The notes under the pieces are model-generated. The model searched no databases. It was not told where the DNA came from and worked only from the letters and a program-made list of their open reading frames with translations. A stretch of 64,000 nucleotides of DNA, from assembly GCF_001638985.1 (NCBI RefSeq), contig NW_017265135.1, forward strand, positions 3,247,545 through 3,311,544, given 5' to 3'. Origin of the DNA: Phycomyces blakesleeanus NRRL 1555(-) (taxonomy: Eukaryota; Mucoromycota; Mucoromycetes; Mucorales; Phycomycetaceae). This document shows positions 10,673-19,489 of this stretch, piece after piece (the first letter of the stretch is position 1; every line of letters starts with the position of its first letter). A program made the translations under genes and the position numbers.

Positions 10673-11884
10673 TCAGAGAGCCTGAGCCTCATCTCTATCC
10701 ATGAGATTAGGTATCATTCTGTCGTCTATCTCTTTGTCCCAGCCACGCATGGGGGTGTCAACAGAATGGCTTTGAGGACGAGGGCCGGAGGACGTGGGCG
10801 TCTCAGTTGGTGTCAGTAGAGTAAAGGTGGTCTTTGTGGGAGACAGCTTAGACAACTCACGTAAAGCAGGTTGACGAGGGTTGTGCTTGGAGGCCTCCGA
10901 TCCTCCATAGATGAGTGAGAGCTCAGTGGGAATCAAAGGCTTGGGCACAATGATGGGGCGATCGAGCTTCGAATTGCGGTTGGGGTGGCAGGAGCACTTG
11001 TTGGACGTCTTGGATGTCTTGGAAGGATCGGTAATGTATGGACAATTGGCTTGTAAGTGACCAGTCTTGTTGCATCCAAAACACATTTGGGTTTCGGCTG
11101 GGCATTTGGTGCATTTTGCAACGTCGTGCCCCATTTTCTTACAGTAGGTGCAGTGGGAGCCCATGGAAGGCCACTTACCAAGAATCTTTTGCGTATTGTT
11201 GTATGCAATTTGGTACGTCAGATAATCTGATGGCACATTGTCGGTAGGTGTATTGGCGAGGACAACATAGCCAGAACCATCAAAAAACCCATATGATTCA
11301 TGAATGGCGATCTCCCACACTTTGCCAAAAGGAGACATACATTTGGCGAGTTGTGTAGCCAGGTCATGATAAGGAACACAAGGAAGCTTGGTTAGGAAAA
11401 CATGGCAAACAATTGTGCCAATGGGAACAGCAGGTTGAACGGGGAAAGACAAATCGCCGACTACCAAAGGTTGAGAGCACACTCGCTTGCAGTCAGCACT
11501 GGTAGGTAGATGGAGTTCACATGTATCAGGGGAAGAGCGTGAGCCAAGAGTGATGCCCATGTTAACCTCGCGAGGATAGGCTGAGAGAAGAGCTCTCCAG
11601 AAAGGGTCAAACTTGGGTGAGGATTTGGGTGGGACGGTGAAAAAAACTGAAAACTTAGAGGACCCTACACGCCAGGTACGTGAGGTCGTGTTATTCATAG
11701 AGCTGAAGATAACATGAGGTTGCTTTTCGAGAAGTGGAAGTGCGTTCTGAGTAGTTACTTCCGAGTAAAGAGGTGTCAAAGAGGGTGAGATTGGTGTGAA
11801 TGAGGTTGGCAATGGTGGAGATGAGCCAGTGGTGGAGGGGTTTTTGACCCCTGGTGGTTCCGGAGTGTTAGTGGAAAGAGCCAT
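10673..11884 (-). CDS. LINE ORF1, nucleic-acid-binding protein with two CCHC knuckles
   Basis: About 404 residues from the ATG at 11884. The N-terminus is Pro/Ser/Thr-rich. The middle has an RRM-like or coat-like stretch that I cannot name firmly (VGSSKFSVFFTVPP, HVFLTKLPCVPYHDLA). Two zinc knuckles follow, CTYCKKMGHDVAKC and CFGCNKTGHLQANC (C-x2-C-x4-H-x4-C), and then a basic, Ser/Thr-rich tail. Such proteins coat LINE RNA and act as nucleic-acid chaperones. The frame is uninterrupted and its five Trp codons are all TGG. It ends in TGA at 10673-10675, and a TAG follows one codon later in the same frame. ORF2 begins about 140 bp downstream in another frame. The ATG lies 11 bp after the last base of the OTU gene, so the LINE 5' UTR is very short or overlaps that gene. 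Confidence 0.8.
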   Translation of the reverse strand: MALSTNTPEPPGVKNPSTTGSSPPLPTSFTPISPSLTPLYSEVTTQNALPLLEKQPHVIFSSMNNTTSRTWRVGSSKFSVFFTVPPKSSPKFDPFWRALLSAYPREVNMGITLGSRSSPDTCELHLPTSADCKRVCSQPLVVGDLSFPVQPAVPIGTIVCHVFLTKLPCVPYHDLATQLAKCMSPFGKVWEIAIHESYGFFDGSGYVVLANTPTDNVPSDYLTYQIAYNNTQKILGKWPSMGSHCTYCKKMGHDVAKCTKCPAETQMCFGCNKTGHLQANCPYITDPSKTSKTSNKCSCHPNRNSKLDRPIIVPKPLIPTELSLIYGGSEASKHNPRQPALRELSKLSPTKTTFTLLTPTETPTSSGPRPQSHSVDTPMRGWDKEIDDRMIPNLMDRDEAQAL

Positions 11885-11894
11885 GATAGATAAG

Positions 11895-14800
11895 TTATAT
11901 ATGTGTGAGGTCAATAATATTGGAAGAATTTATGGGAGAATTTGTAGGAGAGTTAGTGGCAGTAGTAGTAATTGTAGTAGTTGTAGTAGTGGAGGGTAAA
12001 AGATAAGACTTGTTCTTTGGGAACTGACCCCAATGATTCCAACTTGTGGAAAAGCAGTCAATGATACTCCCTCTATGGATAGCATCAAAATACAGCGCAT
12101 TTACCTCAGGCCAGAACCAATGTACATGAGGCTTCACTTTAATTATTGTCCAGTGGCACCCATGTACATGGTGCAAGACCATCGGCAATGGCTTTCTTTT
12201 GAGAGGCTTCCAATCATGGAGGGGAAGGAAAGTTACAGCCAAGATGCTTCGATCGTCCGAGTACACACAAACAGGCTTGTTATAGGTGTCAGCTATTATC
12301 TGAGCACAGTCTGGTGCAGAGAACCACATAGAGGAAGGGCAAGATGGGATATTTTCCCCAAGAGCAGGGTCAATCTCAGAGCCAAAGGCAATGACCTCTG
12401 TCACTTTGGCAACATACATGCCAAAGTTGTGCTTGTAAAGTTTACTGTGGGTTGCCATCGTGGCCAACATCTTCTTCTTCACCAAAGGAAACTGATCCTC
12501 TCCACCCTCTTTCAGGTGTGCAAATACACGGAAACCACACCAACCATCGGACTTGGGGTTAAACGTCAACGAAATGGCGGCTTGGTCGATTTGAGCAGGC
12601 AGAGCAAAGTCATGCACATTTTTGTTTTGTTTTTTTGGACTAGGCAAATCGTACCAGTAGTCGTCTTGGAGATGTTTAGGTCTTTTAATTCCAGAGGAAT
12701 ATTTTTCAGCTAAGAAGAAACAAAAAACAATGTAACATTTAGCATTTAATTTTAGTAAAATATCTTATCGGTTACCTTCTTTGAGAGGCTCTTGCTTTTT
12801 AGTGAAATTGGTTGTTTTAGCTATAGAGAAAACATGCAATGTGTGAGCAAACCATACAAAATATTTTGTGATTCATTTATAAGTTATCAAAAATTACCTT
12901 CTTCGAGATGCTCTTGTTTTTCAGCGAATTGGGTTTCTTTTTTTATTTCTTTTATGACTAGAAATAGTAAGCATTAGATATTACATTGTAATTTCACAAA
13001 AAAACAATTATAAATTACTTTTTTTGAGAGGCTCCTCCTCTAAGAACTCCTTCATCACTTCTTTAAGTCCTTCTTTCAAAATACTTCTGATATCATTCTA
13101 AAGAAATAAAGAATAAATATGTATTAGATTGTGAAATCATGTTTGTGTATGTTGCATGCTTACTTTGTTCTTTTGCACAAGGAGATGTCTGTGCTTGTGA
13201 CGGACAAAGTCCTTTGGGAGAGCAGTTTTCCTTTTGACATGCTTAGGTCTTCCAGGAGCTTTGACCTCACTTGCCAAAGGAAATACAACATTTGGATGGT
13301 CAATTATTTCACCAGCATTGTCAACAAGTTCATCAACCATTGCCATAAGATTCTGGACTTGTTGATTCCCTTCACACTGACGAAACAATTGTTCAAGCTT
13401 TGTTATACATTTCACCCACAGGGCAGGCTTTTTAACGTCGATTTTCTGTAGAGAAACGTCACATTCCAGTTGCTTCAAACGTTCACCCAAAGAAGAAGAC
13501 AGAATCCATCTTTCAGGAATGTCTGATAATAGCAACATACGATCTCTTGGCAGATCATGGCAACAAGGAAGACCAAACACCACTTTTACTCTGCAATTGC
13601 AAAGCTCACCAGGTACACCCTCTTCTAGAAGCTCAGCACGGATGGTGATCAAACCAATTCTGGAGACGTGGTGAATCAATCCACAGAGGCGAGGTTCATG
13701 GTATATTCTGGCATCTGTGATAGTTGCCTCATTCAACTCAAGGTCCTGATAGTCGCCCTCGAACTGGAGAAGATAGGAGCAAATTTGCTCAAATGAAGAG
13801 TTCAATGACTGAAGAGCTGAGATTTTTCTTTTCAGAGCATTATGGCCACTCTCAACACGTTGTGTTGTCACACAGTCAAAATGTTTTAATTGACTAGTGA
13901 GGTAGCCAGCCCACTTTTCCTTGCATGGCATCCACTCATCTTCAAAGTACTTTTCCAGAGTTCTTTTTTCTACAACCTTCGTAGAATCATCATTATTGTC
14001 TTCCAGCTGCTCTTTACTTTGGAAATCTTTCCGAGATGACAGCAATTTGAAAAGCTCAAGATTTTCATCATAGACATCGCGTTTATCTCCGAAGATCATT
14101 TTGTTGACTAAATGTGTGCACAACTCTTTTTCTTTTCCTGGCTTCATTGTTTTTTTTTGCCATTTTGGCAATGTTGTTGATCATATGCCAACCACACAGA
14201 AGCTTCTTGGCCAAGGGGAACTCGGAATCGAGCACATTCATCAATGTTTTACATTTGTCTGTAACAAATATAGGGGCTTTATCAACCCCCACCAAAACAA
14301 TTGCTTTCAGAGACTTTACAAACCAAACATAGCTCTTCTCTGTCTCATCGGCTACCCATGCAAAGGCCACAGGAAAGCTCTTCAACCTTTCTCCACCTAG
14401 GTTACTGACACCCTCTACGCAAACCAATGGCATCTTCGCGCAGTTTGTCTTGTATGTAGCATCCACAATAAAGACATCGGGGAAACGTCGAGCTCTCTTG
14501 ATCATTATATCGTTCGTAAAAAATATATGAGTGAGTCTATTTCTCTCATTAAACTCGTAGAGAACGGAAAATCCCTTTGCTTCCATTGTTCTGATGAGCT
14601 CAGTAGCGCCATGGGCAGACTCCTCATCACCACGAGTAGCACTGTACTTGAGATTGTTGATATCGCTGATCCTCAGCTTTCTCATTCCTGTCACCTTGTC
14701 ACTTGTTGCCTTCTGAACATCACGGGACTTGGCGTGATTCTCCAACATTGTCTTTGCAATAGTGGCATCTTCAGCAGTCAAAAGAGACATTCTTCCTTGG

Positions 14801-15189
14801 TGAGAAGAAGCCAAATTCTCAGGGGTGACAGGGTGGTTGTGGCAATGTTCGTTTTCCCCATAGGCGGGCAAAGGAAGATATCTTTCGCTCTTCTTCTTAT
14901 AAGAAAATCTTAAGAGATAGGGGCATCCAGTAAGAGAAGAGTTGGGCGTCTTCTTTCTTTTCTCATCACTTATATTGCGCTTGTCACGATAAACACCAGC
15001 CTTTGAACAAGCAATGTGAAGAATAGGGAATTTTCCGTCCTTAATCTTAACGGTGAAGTTATTAGAAAGGGCGTAATCGTTTATGGCTTGAAGAACACTC
15101 TGCTTGTCAGGATAATCATTCTCGGGGAATGAGAGAGTTGTTTTAAGCGAGTACATCTTCTCAATAGGGGTATTGAAGTTGGTGTTCAT
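11895..15189 (-). CDS. MULE transposase spliced to an OTU-like cysteine protease (one-base frameshift)
   Basis: Exon 1 (15189-13164) encodes a Mutator-like transposase. It has a FAR1-like N-terminal zinc domain (residues about 40-135, GCPYLLRFSY, HCHNHPVTPENL), DDE residues in FIVDATYKTN, IFVTDKCKTL and TTQRVESGHNALKR, and a SWIM finger CNCRVKVVFGLPCCH. A nine-A run at 14150-14158 shifts the frame; eight As would restore it. Exons 13097-13019, 12957-12898, 12820-12776 and 12709-11895 follow, all with GT..AG borders and matching phase. They encode a short repeated linker (EEEPLKK, EKQEHLEE, KKQEPLKE) and then an OTU-like domain with DGWCGFRVFAHL (nucleophile Cys) and HHVHGCHWTIIKV (His). The C-terminus is Thr-rich. 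MULEs with protease partners are known (ULP1 in plants). The fused model is my inference from splice signals. The end may be truncated by the LINE insertion. Confidence 0.75.
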
Positions 15190-15240
15190 ATTTAATAAAA
15201 GAGCACTATAGTTATATAAGTATTTTTATTGATTCATGTA

Positions 15241-15272
15241 CGCAATGTATGCAATGTATGCAATGTACATAA
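15241..15272. repeat. Short tandem repeat (GCAATGTAT)n
   Basis: Three imperfect units of GCAATGTAT, just upstream of the MULE start codon. Confidence 0.6.
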
Positions 15273-15386
15273 CGTAAAAAAGGCATCATATCTTGTTATT
15301 TGAAAATATTATTTTTTATTCTTACAACTAAATGTTAATGACTTTAAGAAAGGGGGTGTTTTTATTTTTCCCGGGAAATTGGAATG

Positions 15387-15490
15387 ATCTAAAGATGGGG
15401 ACAGGGGTGTGCTTATAACGATGGAGCAAGGTGTGCTTATGAATGATGGGGACAAGGGTGTGCTTATAAAGAATGGGGACGGGGGGTTCT
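15387..15490. repeat. About 27 bp G-rich tandem repeat, 3.5 units
   Basis: Units begin GATGGGGACA or similar and contain GGTGTGCTTAT. The last, partial unit ends in GGGGACGGGGGGTT. Inverted copies of that end (ACCCCCCGTCCCC) occur at about 15551 and 15576. The block lies 5' of the MULE gene and left of the Myb/Harbinger segment, so it may be a subterminal repeat of one of these elements. Confidence 0.65.
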
Positions 15491-15590
15491 TCAAGACACT
15501 TTATAGCCGGGCCTCGGACTCGCAGTCACCTTAAATTGTGCGGTGCCGTTACCCCCCGTCCCCATAGCCAAAAACCCCCCGTCCCCTAAG
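15474..15590. repeat. Inverted repeat of GGGGACGGGGGGT
   Basis: GGGGACGGGGGGT at about 15475 is matched by ACCCCCCGTCCCC at about 15551 and again, preceded by AAAAA, at about 15576. It could form a GC-rich hairpin in an otherwise AT-rich neighbourhood, and the G-runs could form a quadruplex. Confidence 0.6.
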
Positions 15591-15622
15591 ATCGCTGTTC
15601 GACTTTTGCCCTCGCCAAAGTT

Positions 15623-15645
15623 CTGCCAAACTTTTCAATTCCAAA
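15623..15645. repeat. Possible left terminal repeat of the Harbinger element
   Basis: CTGCCAAACTTTTCAATTCC here resembles the reverse complement of 18580-18602 (CTGCCAAACTGCTATAATTC). Only about 18 bases match, with a gap, and no 3 bp target duplication was confirmed. Confidence 0.3.
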
Positions 15646-15814
15646 AGCGGTTTAGATAAAACACAAAAAGCACAAAAGCAGTTTAGTTTTTCACTACTAA
15701 AATTACAAAAAAAGATGTCATATTAATGTATGGTTTTAATGTAATAAAAATGAGGTACCGAGACGTAAAACACTTCTTTATCTACTTAATTAAAAAAAGG
15801 GTAACATCAACTTC

Positions 15815-16891
15815 TACAACGCAAACACCAACACCTCCAATGCCAATAGAACTACAAGTTCTACTAGTATTTGGGATGATCTACGAAGGATGAAAGTGAG
15901 CTGAATTGCTCAACCCCTAGCCCTAATCCCTGTCTCCTGATCGCAATGTATCTTATATTCATGATGAGTATGATATGGATGAAGTGGAAACCCAGAACGA
16001 AGATGAAATTGAGCCATCTGTTTCTGCTGTAGCCCGATCTTTGACAAGACCAAGAGGAAGAAACTAGGCTTTACTGGATGAGCAGAGGCTTATCAACTGC
16101 TACGATAAAGCACTCGAGCTATCAAGAATGCGAAGCATCCAGAACAGTGACAGAAGAATGCATATTGAGGCAAATACATGGGATGCTGTTTAAAGGCAGT
16201 TCAATGCCCTTAAGAAGAAGTGGAAGGGCCTGAAGGGAAAATTCCAGAAGCAATTTGACAGATTTCTGTCAACTGGAAAGAATGGAGTGGCACCAAACAC
16301 CAACTTCATGGATTACAAGGATATGTGGGATATCCTGAAGGGTGGCCCCCAGGTAATGTCTACAGCAACATTCTCTTCTGAAAGCCAGATATTGACTCTT
16401 GTTCCAGAAACCCAGCAGCAACCTACTGAGGTACCAACCGAGGTACTGACGGAGGATATACCTTCTGGAGAAGAAAGCTGAAATAACCTGTTGGAGGAAA
16501 GGGAGGAGTTTATGAATGACATTAGGACCTCGGTTGGTGGTGCAGTAAGATGCCATTATAACGACATGATTGAAAAAAAACAGTCGAGAGATCCCCCACC
16601 ACCAAACCAGATCTAGAATTGATTAAAGAGGGGGTGAGAGCATGGATTGCACCGAGGAAATCAATGCTAGAAATGTGGAGCAAAGACAGGAGAGCTTTTC
16701 TGTTTTTCGGGCATAAGATGAAGCTTTGCTTGGGTGTATTGACCTGGCAGGAAGGGAGACTGCCAATGCCAGTAATGATATTAGAGAGGTCACCTGGTAT
16801 ATTAGTGCGAGTGATACTAAAATGAATTCCATATTTGATATACTCAAGAGACGTTTTGATTCTAGAAATAATAACAATAATGATAATGAAT
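15815..16891 (+). pseudogene. Decayed Myb/SANT-like DNA-binding protein gene of the Harbinger element
   Basis: Coding-like sequence reads across stops: SLTRPRGRN, TAG, ALLDEQRLINCYDKALELS, then TWDAV, TAA, RQFNALKKKWKGLKGKFQKQ, then MDYKDMWDILKGG. This is the pattern of the Myb/SANT-like accessory protein carried by PIF/Harbinger transposons, which helps the transposase enter the nucleus and bind the ends. The frame continues past a TGA near 16480 (NNLLEEREEFMNDIRTS) and then shifts. The C-terminal part (REVTWYISASDTKMNSIF) is in another frame. With at least three stops and a shift it is a pseudogene. It lies tail-to-tail with the transposase gene at 16921-18196. The 5' end is unclear. Confidence 0.6.
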
Positions 16892-16920
16892 AAAATTTTG
16901 TAAAATACATATATTTATTA

Positions 16921-18196
16921 TTATTTGAATTCGTCAGAATATTGTTTGGCATCTGCAAGAATTCTCTCCCTCTTCTGATACCCTCCAATCTGACTTCTTT
17001 GCTCCTCAATAGTGTCTAGTCTATCTCTTTCAATATGCTCTTCTCCAATATCAACAGCAATGTCGTCATTAACATCGATCAGACGACCTCCCAAAACGAA
17101 GACATGGTTTTCAAAGTTGTCGTCGTCATTGTTCTCTTTGCATATGTTATGGAGAACAAAGCAAGCATTGATGACCTTCACTAGTCTTTCAGGATCTTTT
17201 ATGTAGACGTATTTGAAGAGAAAATGCCAACGTGTTGTGAGTGCACCAAAGCTTCTCTCAATTCCAGTTCTCACAGTAGATTGGGAAGTATTGTATTTTG
17301 TTCTGTCGCTATGAACCTCGCTATCAACATTGCTCAGATCTCTTGCACTGTATGGGATCAAGCAGTTGTTTCTCAACTGGAACCCTGAATCTATTATGAA
17401 ACGTTAATTTAATGAATTAAAATATAAGTGAAATAACATACCTCCCAACATGTAAGTATCATTCTTAAAATATATGTTGGGATTTTCACAGTAGTTAAGC
17501 AATTCACTACGGTTAAATACCCTCTTGTCGTTGGATCGCCCTATGTTTACATTTAATAAATAATCAAAAACTATTTCTAAGATTAATATTACCTGACTCT
17601 CCAATGTACACGTATGTGAACCTCCGGAAGGCATCACATACAGCCATGATGTTCAGGGAAATGTTTCCCTTACGATCTCGGTACGATTCCGGGTTGCTGG
17701 CTGGTCTGTGGATGTTGATCAGCTTGCCATCCACAATACCAATACAACCTGGCATCTTCTTTTTTCCAGGTTCGGTAAACTCTCCTTCTGGATACTCGAA
17801 ATCATACGAAGCTTGCCGAACTTCTTCAATTGTTGTTGGCCAATGGATGACCTGGCTCGTTATCCCCGTGATTGCCTCAAGAAATCTGTTGGTAAAGTTG
17901 GCGTATAAGCCTTGTCCAAAACCAAGAAAGCTCTTCTGCATCATATGTCCAAGATGACAGCCAGAAGATCTCCACAGAGCACGCCCTACTTGCTGCTCAA
18001 TAAGCGTATCATTGTGAGCCGTATGCTGAAAGGCAGGGTGTTGTTTTAAGAGCGAACACAGTTTATTGAAAGATGTTCGGTTCATACGATAGTGATATCG
18101 AAATGTCATGGTTGGACGAGTATTGCAGGCATCGTCGTCAAGCAAATTTGGGTGCCAAGTTTCCCAGAATAGATTTTGTTTTTGGTAGTATGTCAT
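16921..18196 (-). CDS. PIF/Harbinger transposase (DDE_Tnp_4 type), intact
   Basis: Three exons, 18196-17593, 17540-17442 and 17390-16921, join in phase at GT..AG borders to give 390 residues with no stop. The N-terminus has a helix-turn-helix-like segment (MTFRYHYRMNRTSFNKLCSL). The DDE core follows: GCIGIVDGKLINIHRPA (first Asp), GDSGFQLRNNCLIPYS formed across the second intron (second Asp), and VRTGIERSFGAL (Glu) followed by INACFVLHNIC. The C-terminus is acidic. It cuts and pastes the element, normally with the Myb/SANT partner. That partner is broken here at 15815-16891, so any activity would need another copy. This is the best preserved transposase in the window. Family call is from motif order, with high confidence. 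Confidence 0.85.
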
Positions 18197-18806
18197 AAAC
18201 TTGTCGCGCAGATAAATTTATGGGGATAGTAAATTGGAGGAACAACTCGGTTTCATCTTCAAAGCTCAATAAAAGTCTGTTGATTTCTTTTGTTGTCCAA
18301 ACTTATCAGAGACAGCAGTTACAGATCAGTGCTATACAATTGCGATACGCATTGAAAATGAAGCAAAGCTTTAATTAGTCAGCAGTTTTTCTTGATTTGC
18401 TTGTTCTAGAGCTTTGAATGCAAAAAGAACTAATTCATAATCAGTTGATTCTTAAAACTTGTTGATGTTGCTATTATTGGAAGTGGAAGAAGAAACTATT
18501 ACAATTTTGATAAAATTCAATTATTTCATTGTATAACCCATCTCCAATTCTTTGTTTTTGCTTTTTTTTTTTTGGACCGTTTGAATTATAGCAGTTTGGC
18601 AGTGAAAATCGGAAATGAAATGTTAGTGACAAAATTTGTTAGAGAACTTTAGATAAAGGTATTGTGGGATTGATTAAATACGGAAATCATCGCCAATATT
18701 TAGGACGTTGGTGGGTGCTTGAAAAGCCACTTGGCATTTTATTTATTTGTTTCAAAATAAAATAAAATAATAGCTTAATTTAGTTTAATTTAATTTCATA
18801 TGATTT
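18197..18806. other. Spacer between Harbinger transposase and OHCU decarboxylase
   Basis: AT-rich with no gene seen. It contains the candidate right terminal repeat of the Harbinger element at 18580-18602. The last 90 bases are the 3' region of the OHCU decarboxylase gene. Confidence 0.4.
18580..18602. repeat. Possible right terminal repeat of the Harbinger element
   Basis: Its reverse complement resembles 15623-15645 over about 18 bases, with one gap. If real, the element spans about 3 kb. Weak evidence only. Confidence 0.3.
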
Positions 18807-19489
18807 TTAGAGCTTGTTTTCATTTGTAGATTTCTTGAGACGATCGCGTGCAATAAGCATCATGTCTGTCAAACCAGTCTCCAGTTCCTTGGATCGATCA
18901 TTGGCTGCAATACGTTCCTGAACTACTGGAATGATCTGAGAGCGAGGACGACCGGCAACAAACACCACAAATTTGAAACCGTATTTATCTTCATACGCCT
19001 TTATATATATATATTATATGTATATGTGTATATATATATATATATTTATTATTTTTATTATTATTTTTGAATGGGATAGATTTAATTTGTTGGTCATCGT
19101 GAGAATATATGTGTATGTAAGTATGCACGCATATATTAATTTTTTACCTTGTTGAGTTTGGCAAGAGTGTCGTTTACTTGTTGATCTTCAGCAGATAGAG
19201 TTGACTGAGGGCTGTAGCCTTGCTCTTTGAGTGACATGGCCGATAGGTTTGTTTTGTTTTCTCCAATACGAGGGTGTGCATTAATAATGTCAAGCTTTTC
19301 TTGTTCGCTAAACGTCGAGCCAAGACAGAGCGACTCTGCATAGTCGATCAACTGACTATAGCTTTCAAAGGGTCGGGCTGATAACAGTTTCTGAGCCAAT
19401 GGTGGGGCAACTTCGAATAAGGTGTTGACAGCCTCAACAAACACTTTTGGCGATGCTGTATTAATCTTTTCAATAGGTAATAAGCTCAT
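18807..19489 (-). CDS. OHCU decarboxylase (urate degradation)
   Basis: 2-oxo-4-hydroxy-4-carboxy-5-ureidoimidazoline decarboxylase, the third step of urate breakdown, which makes S-allantoin, usually in peroxisomes. Exon 1 is 19489-19148 and exon 2 is 18998-18807, joined in phase across a TA-rich intron, giving about 177 residues, normal for the family. Signature segments are INAHPRIGENK (active-site His region), LKEQGYS and, after the intron, AYEDKYGFKFVVFVAGRPRSQI with the conserved Phe/Val and Arg. I see no clear peroxisomal tripeptide, since the C-terminus is ENKL. The start is the first ATG of the open frame. A GA-rich tract lies just upstream. No other urate gene is adjacent. Confidence 0.88.

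Larger units (their letters stand above)
6704..11926 (-). mobile_element. Non-LTR (LINE) retrotransposon with ORF1 and ORF2
   Basis: Minus-strand element with the standard order: ORF1 with two zinc knuckles, ORF2 with an AP endonuclease, reverse transcriptase and C-terminal zinc motif, then an A-rich tail. The 5' limit is uncertain. ORF1 begins at 11884, 11 bp below the end of the OTU reading frame. A weak match between AATTTTATGG near 6693 and AATTTATGG near 11927 could be a target duplication, which would put the 5' end near 11926. ORF2 carries eight in-frame TGA codons and a YADN catalytic box, so this copy is probably dead under the standard code. Confidence 0.8.

Noticed and set aside
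11895..12709. OTU frame as an extra ORF of the LINE
   Set aside because: Kept as an alternative, but matched splice borders and phase tie it to the MULE gene more directly than simple proximity ties it to the LINE.
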